From the NCBI RefSeq assembly GCF_022965805.1, contig NC_133101.1, forward strand, positions 20,245,054 to 20,309,053: DNA of 64,000 nucleotides, in the 5' to 3' direction. This document shows positions 11,115 to 20,660 of the stretch, piece by piece. Source of the stretch: Primulina eburnea (Eukaryota > Streptophyta > Magnoliopsida > Lamiales > Gesneriaceae). The translations under genes were made by a program, and so were the position numbers. Each line of letters begins with the position of its first letter. Position 1 is the first letter of the stretch. Below the pieces are notes generated by a model, which worked only from the letters and a program-made list of their open reading frames with translations, did no database searches and was not told where the DNA came from.

Positions 11115-12434
11115 TTATTTTGGGTTAACCTCCGTGTTACTAGGAAATTGACCCCTGTTCTGATCTCTCAAAGCGTTGGCCAACTGTCCGATTTGGGTCT
11201 CCAGAGATTTCATTGTGGCACCCATATTTCCCATGTGAGTCTCCATGTTGTCCAGACGAGATTCTGTTCTTGCCATTCTTTTACCAGACTCAGCAAAAAA
11301 TGTTCCTACTAGATCCTCAAACGAAGGCTTTCCTTCCCCCTTTGATGTATTGAACCCCGGTGGAGGATTCAACACATTTTTATTATTCGCATAAGAAAAT
11401 TTTTCATGATTTCTCAATCCTGGATGATAAGAATTAGGGTGAGGGTTACCTAGATATCCTCCAAAATTTCTATTGTTGATATACTGGGCTTCTTCTTGAA
11501 GGAATGGTTCTTCAGCAACCATCAACAGACTCTCAGTCTCAGCTGTGCTAACTTTGTTCATCGCTACTAATTTTGTGGTCAGTGCAGATACCTGGGCAGT
11601 GAGTGATGTAATCGGATCCACTGCATAAACTCCAACTGCTCTCTTTACTCCAGATCTTTCTGATGGCCACTGGTAGCTGTTTATGGTCATCTGCTCAAGC
11701 AAGTCATAAGCTTGCTCAGGTGACTTTGCAAAGATCGTGCCACCAGCTGCTGCATCTACGGTTCCTCTTGTTTGCCCATTCAGACCATTGTAGAATAATT
11801 TGATTTGCACCCAGTCCTCAAAACCATGGTTCGGACACTTCCTCAACAGCTCCTTGTATCTCTTCCATGCCTCATACAACTGCTCAAATTCAGTCTGCCT
11901 AAACGTGTTAATCTCAATATTCAACTGTGCAGACTTTGTAGGGGGAAAGTACTTTGCCAGAAATTTCGTCGCCAACTCTTGCCATGTCGTGATGCTTCAC
12001 AAGGGAAGCGATTGGAGCCATTCTCTTGCTTGATCCCTGAGAGAAAACGGAAACAAACACAGTCTAATAATATCATCTAGAACATTATTAATCTTTACCG
12101 TATCCGTTATCTCCAAGAAGGTCCTCAAATGCACATGAGGATCAGAAGTGGCTGTTCCAGCAAACTGGTTTTGCTGAACCATATTGATTAGAGCAGGCTT
12201 CAATTCGAAATTGTTGGCGTTGATGGTTCCTCTTGCAATACTAGAGTAATGATTGTTGATCACTGGTTGGAAGTGATCTCTGATAGGAATAGCCTTTGGC
12301 TGGGCGTGTCTGTCATTCTCTCTGTTCTCAGCCATTGCTTGGATCTCTTCTCTTCTTGCTTTTCTTAATCTTCTCGCAGTTCTTTCGATCTCCGGATCAA
12401 AAATCAGCAAGTCAGGGCTTTGCGATCGTAGCAT
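11115..12434 (-). pseudogene. Athila-type gag
   Basis: Frames at 11997-12434 (ANNFELKPALINMVQQNQFAG, HLRTFLEITDTVKINNVLDD, LFPFSLRDQAREWLQSLP) and 11115-11975 (FLAKYFPPTKSAQLNIEINTF, WKRYKELLRKCPNHGFEDW, LFYNGLNGQTRGTVDAAAGG, EQMTINSYQWPSER) together give an Athila-type capsid protein. An indel/stop near 11985 breaks it. The C-terminal part contains a heptad-like segment near the end (ESRLDNMETHMGNMGATMKSLETQIGQLANAL) that could form a coiled coil. It lies just downstream of the tRNA-Asp PBS, as expected. Confidence 0.9.
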
Positions 12435-12548
12435 GCACTGTCAAGCAGAAAAAAAAAGACAACTCAATAAATATAATAAAATAAAAAGATCTAAATTAAA
12501 ATCTAGACTAATTGGTAACAATAATGATATAAATTTAAATTTTGACAC

Positions 12549-12566
12549 TCCCCGGCAACGGCGTCA
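12549..12566 (-). other. Athila primer-binding site (tRNA-Asp type)
   Basis: The minus strand reads TGACGCCGTTGCCGGGGA. This differs at one base from the 3' end complement of plant tRNA-Asp (TGGCGCC...). It lies six bases inside the LTR that starts at 12573. Confidence 0.85.
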
Positions 12567-12572
12567 AAAACT

Positions 12573-13946
12573 TGTTGCGTGTTCTCTTGATTGCTCGCAA
12601 ACGCACAACGTCAAGTTACAGTAAAATGTATTTGTGAGTACGAGTGTCGATCCCACGAAGAGTGTTTATAAAATGTATATCAGTGCTTGTAATTAAAATA
12701 GTCCAAACTTTATCTAGAAAATTCGATAAATTGGTTGATTTACTTAAACGAATAAATTGAAGACAAATAATTATTCTAATACCGGATTGAGAAAAAATAT
12801 CAAGGAGAGAAAATATCTAGAGAAATGATTTCACTAAGTTTCCACGACAATTATTCCCAGTTAACTTTATATTCCTGAATTCTAATTATTTAATGGCCAA
12901 GAACACTTAATTGTTTTATTCCCCCTTTCCCAAGTGACGAATAAACTGTATCAATCAAACTTCGATTCTAACATTCCTAATTAAAATCTCAAATTCATAG
13001 ATAAATGCTAACAATGTTCTTACTAAGCCTCGCTAAAGTTATATGTCTTCCGAACGCTATAAACATTTAACGATGTGTCTCAAATGATCTATAATCCTAG
13101 TCCCTCTCCCGAGTTGTAGAACTAATCATACGACATACAATTTATGGCCAATAAATTGCAGTAGAGTTAACACAGAGAAATGCAATTAAACAAAAAGGAA
13201 TTCAATCATATAAGTAACCGAATCAAATTATCGTTTCCACAAAGCTACGTCATTCTCTAGACTAGAAAATTAGTTCATGACGAAATCAAAATAAAAACAA
13301 CGCATGTTCAAAGTTTTAGACATTGAAATACGAGAAATTATAAATACAAAAGAACAGATAACAAATCCGAAGTGCCGTCTCTCTGTCCCCAGATCCATCG
13401 CTCTTGTACTTGATCTTCGCTTCTCTTCCTTTCGTCTCGCCTTTGCTCCGACTTTTCTACCTGTATTTTCGTCCAAAACGGCCTCCCTAATTATGAACCC
13501 TTCCTTTCTTCTTATTTCTTCCGTCGGGCCGTAAGTCGAAGCCCATTTAGTCTTGTTTTGCCGACATTAGCGTCGCGGCACTGAGTAAGTGGCGCCCGTC
13601 GTTCGTAAGAATTAGCGCCGCGGCGTTTGTCCCCTAGCTCCTAGGCGCTTGTTCTTCGGCAGTGAGTCGCCGCGGCGTTGCTTGGGAAGCGCCTAGGCGC
13701 TTGTCTCTCGGCACGTTGGCGCTGCAGCGCTGATCTTGTAGCGCTGCGGCGCTAGTGTTTCGCAAATTGTGGCGCTGTGGCTCTGAATCTTTCGGTGTTT
13801 TACGCCCAAAAACGTCTCTGCTTGCTCTAAACCATCCCATAGTTGTATATTCCCTGCACTACACAAAAACAACAAAAACCAAGCATAAATCTGATCGAAA
13901 CCAGCGTAGATCAAATGGAATAACATATTAATTCTTGCACTTATCA
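12573..13946 (-). repeat. 5' LTR of Athila-type element (1374 bp)
   Basis: The LTR runs from TGTTGCGTGTTCTC at 12573 to ...CACTTATCA at 13946. On the minus strand it begins TGATAAGTGCAAG and ends next to the PBS. Its partner LTR is left of the window. The right edge is inferred from TG/CA ends alone because the matching LTR and target duplication cannot be seen. It carries a GC-rich palindrome array at 13560-13790. Confidence 0.8.
13560..13790. repeat. GC-rich palindrome array in Athila LTR
   Basis: Several palindromic 10-16 bp units occur close together: CGCCGCGGCG (13616-13625), a CGCCGCGGCG unit near 13669, AAGCGCCTAGGCGCTT (13687-13702), GCGCTGCAGCGC (13719-13730) and AGCGCTGCGGCGCT (13740-13753). 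They are separated by 20-40 nt and lie about 150-390 nt from the LTR 5' end in element orientation. Confidence 0.85.
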
Positions 13947-14107
13947 TGCCCCGAGGTCTATTTTAAAGTAATTTAAAACTTTTTCCGCTACAACTTTAAA
14001 TCAAACCATTATTGTTTGATAATTAATTGTCATTAGAGTAAATGGGCCTCACAATATGAAGATTCCTTCCTTGAACAGCAAAGATGATTTCCCCATTTTT
14101 CATGTAA

Positions 14108-14365
14108 GCAGTATCAAAGAACTCCTTCAATAGGATCTCGGAGTATTGCTCACTGCATCCCAAGAAGGAACGAAGGCCAGAAGATACGAGCATTCAGAAC
14201 TTAGCTTTCATTGGCTTATTTTTCATGGCGAGCACAGATGCAAAGTTGACAGCGATGGTGTTGTGAGCAATGGATGCAACCATTTGCACGGTGAAGAAGA
14301 TGATAAAATCTACAGGACAATCTTTGACAAGAAAAATATCTCAGAAGAACCAGGTAAGAAGATAG
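14108..14365 (+). pseudogene. Unidentified coding-like fragment 1
   Basis: I do not recognise this with confidence. One plus-strand frame stays open for 85 codons except for a TGA at 14264. It reads like real protein (HPKKERRPEDTSIQNLAF, then GLFFMASTDAKLTAM, then AMDATICTVKKMI), ending at TAG 14363-14365. Upstream the frame stops at TAA 14105; an alternative frame (DDFPIFHVSS) suggests an indel. The fragment is also bounded by a possible acceptor (...CAG at 14111) and a donor CAG-GTAAGA at 14353/14354, so a host exon is possible. It is not a known retroelement domain. Alternatives are a host pseudogene exon or an endogenous non-retroviral virus fragment. It occurs once in the window. Confidence 0.4.
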
Positions 14366-14936
14366 TAAATTTTTGTATTAGAATAAAAGTGATAATGCAA
14401 GGTTCATGTGTGTATGTCTAGTTTGGAGAGCCACATATTAGTCCACGTGGAGGACTGTCGGTGAAGGGATTTTTAAAATTTGAAAAATTTCAGACGGTGG
14501 TATAATGATTTATTTCAAATTTTAAGAAGATAACCGTCACGTCTTCTAGGGCAGTAACAGAGTTGAGTGATTTTTATGTAATGACGTGGAAAAATGTGTC
14601 CTGCATAAAGAAACGAACCGGTTGCTTTAATGTGATTAGGGGGTAAGCAGGTGAGTCACTCAATAAACATGGGTTTTTAATTTAACAATCTCAGCGGTTG
14701 AAAACATGTTTCCTTTAACCTATTAATTTATCGACTAAACCGATAGTTCCCCCTAAATATATACATTAAATGGGCTTAACCTCAGAAGATGAACCATGAA
14801 TTGTGGGCATAAATCTCTTCATATTCTCCAATCTGTAATAATTATTGTGACTCTTCGTATGGTTCAAATCTATAAATACGAGCAAACTAGTTAGTCACAA
14901 AATCACTTGAAAATTTCAGTAGCAAAGCAAGAACAT
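14366..14936 (+). promoter_or_regulatory. Intergenic region with promoter-like elements
   Basis: No open frame of note. The plus strand has a G-box CACGTG (14444-14449), a TGACG/ACGTGG site (14582-14590) and a TATA box TATAAATA (14871-14878) about 60 bases before the ATG at 14937. A transcript would start near 14905. This arrangement fits a pol II promoter, either of a host gene or of an element; I cannot tell which. Confidence 0.45.
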
Positions 14937-15039
14937 ATGGATAAGCCGAGTAGTTCTCAGCAACCAGATTTGGCGGAGGAGTTCGTGCAGTCCATAGTGG
15001 CTGCTCGGAATGTCACGATAGAGGACAGCGTCTTGGAGA
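14937..15039 (+). pseudogene. Unidentified coding-like fragment 2, 5' part
   Basis: From ATG 14937 the frame begins MDKPSSSQQPDLAEEF and stays open to the copia insertion at 15040. The same frame continues after the copia element at 24740, counting the 5-bp duplication GGAGA once. It lies downstream of a TATA box. I do not recognise the family. The copia insertion proves the fragment is older than that element. The start is chosen because it is the first ATG after the TATA box in this frame. Confidence 0.45.
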
Positions 15040-17165
15040 TGTCGGGACATCGTATTCTCGCACCCAAGACGCAGTGGAAATTTAAAAATTTTGTTCTTGG
15101 GCGTCGTGTGTTTAAAAACATTCATAGGGTGTCTAGAATTATACCTTTGCGTTCTTAACGCTTGGACTCCAAACTATTCCGGTTTTTACGCGGAAATAGC
15201 CCTTCTTGTAAATCCATACGAACGGCTCTTCTCCTTTGATCGCCTAATTAGGTCCACGATCAGAAACTGAATTCCTTGTTTGGATTGCACTAGTAATACC
15301 AAACAATTCTTGCGTTGAGATTGTAATTTCAGAATTCCCAAAAGACAGAGAAGGTGTGACGATGGAAGAAAAAAACCAAAAACTAACAATTTTTTTTCCT
15401 TTTGTTTGATATGGCTGAGAGGTTCTTTTAATGGGGAGGAGAGATTTTGATTTTGTGTGCAAAAACTTCATCATCTAACAAGGAGCCCTAATGGTGTATT
15501 TATAGAGTGAGAATCCTAATCTAATTAGGAGTCCCTCTCCCACAAAGACTCTATATTTTATTATAATTAAATTCCCATATTATTAATATATAATGTATTT
15601 ATTAACCTTTAATAATACATTATATAATAATATCATATACACATATTTTATATCACCATATAAAATATATACATGTATATGTATATAACCATTATTTAAT
15701 TTATAAACTAACTACTCGGTTAATTTAATTCTAAACTCTTCTAGAATATTTATGAGAATTTGTGCATGTTAGTAGTCACCACTACTAGCACAATCATTTA
15801 ATTAGTAAATTCTAAATTCACTAAAAAATGATTCCGAACTCATTATAACCCCGATCGACGATCCGAGAGCGCCGATGTATCAAGGATACAAATCTTGTTC
15901 ATATAATGAAAATTGAAAATTTCTAAGATCAAAATTTTCATTTACCAAATTTAGAACTTACCATATATGGCAGTTATCATATTTGGCAGCTGCCAGTTTT
16001 AGTGAACTCCTTCACAAAACAGGCAGTTCCAATCTCCTTCCTTATTTAGTAATCATGCTAACTTCCATTTCTTCCATCCTATGGAATCAGCTCATAAACT
16101 CCTTTATCAGCTTCCTGTTTGATCTCCATCAAACTATAGTCGTCAAATTCCAACTCCTTGAAATTTGACTATCTCAACGGGAACACAAAACCCGATACTT
16201 GTGTGACCTTCAATGGTTCAAGGATACAAATAGCCGTGGGTTCACATCTCCATGTGATTCAGAATAACATTTATTCTTATTCGATTTTACCCTAGTTAAC
16301 CCCATTCTTTTCATCAACTCCTTGATCAAGAATGTAATAACTCATTTCTGATTGCACCTATCGGATCATAGTAAGAGCGTCTAGTAGCATCGCCCCATGA
16401 TCCCCTAGGTATCACTGATAGTTCCTGCAAGAACCTTTAATCATGGTTAGCGTACAATACGGTCCCTTCTACACATATATCACGATCGAATCTGCAACCA
16501 TTGGTATATCGAGAGTTGCATATGAATTCGATAACGACGCGATTTATCTTTGAGTATTAATAATGGCATGGTATGTGCAACTAGGAAAACACCTTTCCCT
16601 AAAGCACATTTCTTTCTCTGGCCAGAGACTCCTTGCACTATTAACTCATCAGATCACATAGGATATCTTCAATCGTAGGCGAACGGTGAATTCCCGTCTA
16701 CAATGCATTTGCTCCTACGTATTTCGAAACTATTCCACTCGATAAGTGAGAACCACTTGGATAGTCCGAGGGAGGGTTGTTCAGTGCATCATCATATGAT
16801 CACCCATCTGTGTGAATGGACATCTCCATGCCCTTGCCAATGAAACATGGCGTTTACATCACAGATGCTAGTCTCGAGCTCGGGCGACCTTTATCCTTGT
16901 TTTAGGCAGCTGATTCGACTAGGAACCTGTTTAGAATATAAGGTACACTTCCTAATGAGTTTCATGATCTTACGTTGAGTCGTAGACCTCATGGTACCTA
17001 TTGTATATTCAAGGACTGTATCTATGCAGCTTGCATGGGTATACAGATAAAGTATAATGCCATAATCGAATAAAATCGTAAAATAATATTAAAATAAAGA
17101 TTGTTTTACATTAGAGTCAATAAAGCCCAAGCCATAAGTTTGCTTGCCGGGCACCCACTCTAACA
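15040..17165 (-). repeat. 3' LTR of copia element (2126 bp)
   Basis: Starts TGTCGGGACA and ends ACTCTAACA. It matches 22478-24734 closely but lacks about 131 bases present in the other LTR (24172-24302). Both copies have the 4-base sequence ACTA at the junction, so the gap looks like a deletion at a microhomology. Frames such as 15186-15474 recur in both LTRs and are not genes. Confidence 0.95.
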
Positions 17166-17166
17166 A

Positions 17167-17178
17167 TCCCCCACTTGC
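17167..17178 (-). other. Copia polypurine tract
   Basis: The minus strand reads GCAAGTGGGGGA one base before the 3' LTR start, the expected plus-strand primer site. Confidence 0.75.
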
Positions 17179-17262
17179 CCTATAGCCAACTACCCATAGA
17201 CTTAGACACATTGCTTCGCGATGCTTCTCAAACAATGGTCCTGGCAGGGGATTCGTCAGTGA

Positions 17263-17664
17263 TCAGTCAATGTTATCTGCAGAGGTGACTCTCTCTACCG
17301 AAATGTCTCCTCTTCCCACAATCTCCCGGATTATGTGGAACTTCCTCAGTGTATGTTTCGATCGCTGATGAGACCTCGATTCCATTGCTTGCGCAATGGC
17401 ACCTGTGTTGTCACAGTAGACCGGGACTGGTTTAACTCTTTGAGGAATGACACCCAACTCTTGGATGAAATTCCTCATTCAAACACCCTTCTTTGCTACA
17501 GCCAATGCAGCTATGTATTCGGCCTCAGTGGTTGAATCCGCTGTGGTGTCTTGCTTGGAACTCTTCCAAGAGACAGTACCACCATTGAGCTTGAATACAA
17601 ATCCAGAGGTCGATTTCGAATAATCCATATCTGATTGGAAGCTAGAATCAGTGTAGCTTTCCAA
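17263..17664 (-). pseudogene. Copia pol: RNase H
   Basis: Two frames carry the copia RNase H motifs: [22 protein letters not shown]...[12 protein letters not shown] and [16 protein letters not shown] (17479-17664), then PVYCDNTGAIAQAMESRSHQRSKHTLRKFHIIREIV (17263-17478). The D-E-D catalytic acids are visible. One frame break lies between them where other elements read ...AVWMRNFI. It removes genomic RNA during reverse transcription when intact. Confidence 0.92.
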
Positions 17665-17688
17665 TTTTAGTTCTCCACTCCCGTATAC

Positions 17689-19140
17689 CTAGAACAAATT
17701 CTTAGTTCTTCTCAAGTTCTTAAGAATGTACTTCACTACTTTCCAATACAGTGGACGAGGATTCGACTGATACCGGCTTGCAATACTCAGTGCATATGCG
17801 ATATCAGGTCGAGTAGATATCATACCATACATAATACTGCCTATAGCAGACGCATATGGAATGCGGTTCATGTTTTCTATATTTTCATCAGTCTTAGGGC
17901 GTATAGAATTGGATAGATTCACACTCATGGACTCCTCCATAGAGAATCTCCTCAATATGGTATCGATATATGTGGATTGGGTGTAGGGATGGCAATTTTC
18001 CCCGCGGGTTTGGGGCCCCACGGGGAAAACCCGAAACGGGGATGGGGATCCCCGATTTTTTCGGGTTTGGGTTCGGGTTCGGGGATTTTTTTAAATCCCC
18101 GATGTAGTTCGGGGCGGGTATGGGATTACTATCCCCATCCCCGAAATCCCCGAACCCGCCCCGAAAGTATATTATCAATAATAAAATAATAGTATTACTA
18201 GTATTAATAATATAATTTTTAAAATATTAATAATAATATTATTATTAAATATTGATATTGATATTAATATTAAAATTATATCTAATAATAATAGATAATA
18301 ATAAGTTTTGGTTTGAGAAAATCTCCGAATCCGTCATCGTCTTGTCATATTAATATTTTTGAAACGGGGATGGGGACGGGGATGGTAATTTGATCCCCGA
18401 AGTTTCGGGTTTGGGGATTCCCCGAACCCGAAAAAGCGGGGATGGGGGCGGGGATGGGGGTGGGGATGGCATTCGGGGATGGGGATGGGAATGGCAAACC
18501 CGCCCCCGCCCCGGCCCATTGCCATCCCTAATTGGGTGAGCCCTAGCATCCTTTTTGATCTATCCCTCTATATCTGTATTCTTAATACATATGATGCTTC
18601 ACCCATATCCTTCATGGAGAACTTACTAGCTAACCATACTTTAGTTGGCTGCAACATCCCTACATCATTCCGAATGAGTAGTATGTCATCAACATAGAGT
18701 ACTAGGAATGTCACTGCATTCCCACTAACTTTCTTGTATACACAAGGTTCCTCAGGATTTTTGGCAAAATCAAACTCTTTGATAGTGTAGTCAAATCTGA
18801 GGTTCCAGCTCCTTGATGCTTTTTTGAGTCAATAAATGGATCTCTGAAGTTTGCATACTTTATGCTCACTTCTTACTGATGTGAATCCTTCAGGTTGAGA
18901 CATGTAAATCTCTTCCTTAATCTCCCCATTAAGGAACGCTGTCTTCACATCCATCTACCATATTTCATAGTCATATCATGCTGCTATGGCTAGCAGTATC
19001 CTAATGGACTTGAACATTGCGACTGGAGAAAAGGTTTCCTCATAGTCAACACCTTGCCTTTGAGTATATCCTTTTGCTACCAGTCTAGCTTTGAAGGTCA
19101 CCACCTTCCCATCCGCTCAACTTGGCTCTCTTCAAGAAGC
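17689..19140 (-). pseudogene. Copia pol: reverse transcriptase (interrupted by a MITE)
   Basis: The minus strand carries KTAFLNGEIKEEIYMSQPEGF, KVCKLQRSIY, FLVLYVDDILLIRND (active-site YVDD) and KFSMKDMGEASYVL at 18531-19140. It resumes after the hAT insertion with TQSTYIDTILRRFSMEES and PYASAIGSIMYGMISTRPDIAYALSI...WKVVKYILKNLRRTKN at 17689-17983. Stops interrupt it in several places. The order and motifs are those of Ty1/copia RT. Confidence 0.92.
17984..18530. mobile_element. hAT-type MITE (547 bp)
   Basis: The element has perfect 13-bp terminal inverted repeats TAGGGATGGCAAT / ATTGCCATCCCTA and an 8-bp target duplication ATTGGGTG at 17976-17983 and 18531-18538, diagnostic of hAT insertions. 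The interior is non-coding: both arms are rich in GGGGAT / ATCCCC repeats that can pair with each other, and the centre (18170-18350) is AT-rich. Frames at 17894-18549 are low-complexity Pro/Asn/Gly strings produced by these repeats. Removal of the element and one duplication leaves the RT frame continuous. Confidence 0.95.
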
Positions 19141-19144
19141 AGGC

Positions 19145-20008
19145 TCAACTATTAGGCGGCCTTGAGATCTTTTTGGATTTTCTAGGAGCTTGTGTTTCTT
19201 TGATTGGATGTTGGGGTATGGGTTCTGCTATTTGTGTAGTAGGAGATTCTCGAATCTCATCGAGTTCTATCATCCCGCCTTTTCTATCCAATAGAAACTC
19301 CTCCAAGAAGGTGGCGTTCCTTAAAACAAACACCTTTGTTTCACTAGGATGATAGAAGTAATATCCAATAGAGTTGTTTTGATATCCCACAAAGTAGCAC
19401 AAATTGGCTCTACTATCCAATTTGTCGCCCACTGCCTACTTCACGTAAGTAGGGCATCCCCATATTCTTATGTAAGAATATTTGGGCGGCTTTTCCATCC
19501 ATATCTCATATGGAGTTTTATTCACTGCCTTGGTATGGACTTGATTCAACAACCTTGCCACTATTTCAAGCGCATATCCCAAAGAGATGGTGGCAACTCA
19601 GTGAATCCCATCATAGATCGGACCATATCCATCAATGTCCGATTACGACGTTCTGACACACCATTCAACTAGGGTGTGGCAGGTGGAGTCCACTGTGAGA
19701 GAATCTCAATCTCTTTAAGGTAGTATTCAAACTCAGTACTCAAGTATTCTCCACCTCGATCTAATCGTAGTGTTTTAATACTATTTCCTAATTGTTTCTC
19801 TACTTCTGCTCTGAATTCTTTGAACTTTTCAAAGGCTTCATACTTGTATTTCATCAAATATACATACCCAAACCTCGAATGGTCATCGGTGAAGGTAATG
19901 AAGTAGGAATGGCCAAATTTCGTGTTAACACTTAGCGGGCCACACACATCTGTATGGATCAAATCCAACAGATAATGTGCACGTTCCACTTTCCCTAGGA
20001 AAGGGGCC
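19145..20008 (-). pseudogene. Copia pol: integrase
   Basis: The catalytic core begins at 19989 with LIHTDVCGPLSVNTKFGHSYFITFTDDHSRFGYVYLM (first Asp). It continues to IKTLRLDRGGEYLSTEF (second Asp; Leu replaces the usual Ser before it). In a damaged stretch (19440-19680) NGVSERRNRTLMDMVRSMM supplies the Glu. The C-terminal part is at 19145-19432 (CYFVGYQNNSIGYYFYHPSETKVFVLRNATFLEEFLLDRKG). Stops and frameshifts separate the pieces. Integrase lies upstream of RT, which defines the copia superfamily. Confidence 0.92.
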
Positions 20009-20660
20009 TTGGTTATTTTTCCTTTCAGACAGGACTCACATGCCTATAGAGAGTTTATGTCTGACGAGTCAAACATGCCTTCTCCCACTAGCTTGTATAT
20101 CCTTCTTTGGGAAATATGTCCTAGCCTAACGTGCCACAAATGTGCTTGGTTTAGACTATCTTGTTTTCTTTTGGTTGTTGTTGAAATCGTGTTTACTTAG
20201 ACATTCACTTATCATTGCCAAAACATTTCTGGCCCAGATAATTTCTTATGTCGAGACTTCTTGCAGTGAAGCAAACATGTTCTAACTTATCGGATTTTGT
20301 CAAATTTCATGTCCACCACCTTCTCAATAAACCCAATCATACATACACCATGCTCATGGGCAAGAGCCTCATCTTGCATGCGTGTAGTCATATGTTCTTT
20401 GAAAGTGGTGTGCATCATTATACGAGTTTAATGCACTATGCAACTCTTGCATATGTATTTGAATGTCAACAGCATTCAACATTTCCTCAAACTGTCTCTA
20501 CAGTTCATTTGACATAAAAGTGAGCATATTACACTTTAGCTTGCATACTATGGTCCCACCATCTTGCACGCTTTGTCAGTTCAGCAAGACTGACATTTGT
20601 GTGTATGCTATTTTCTCCGAAATTAGAACAATTTTCTCAGCCAACCTTGAAAATTAGTGT
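20009..20660 (-). pseudogene. Copia gag and gag-pre-integrase remnant
   Basis: Next to integrase the minus strand reads HLWHVRLGHISQRRIYKLVGEGMF and CESCLKGKITKAPFLGK, the zinc-binding gag-pre-integrase domain. Upstream, at about 20230-20650, short phrases resemble copia capsid (SNELQRQFEEMLNA and a region like the NYNDAHH stretch), with many stops. The zinc knuckle and protease expected between them are missing, so a deletion of several hundred bases is likely. Confidence 0.65.

Noticed and set aside
14153..14421. Alternative frame 14146-14421 (91 codons, starts MLTASQEG) as the real product of this locus
   Set aside because: It overlaps the more protein-like frame 14108-14365; its residue pattern is less convincing, though I cannot exclude it.
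17894..18549. Frames rich in Pro, Asn and Gly
   Set aside because: They are simple translations of GGGGAT/ATCCCC repeats of the hAT MITE.
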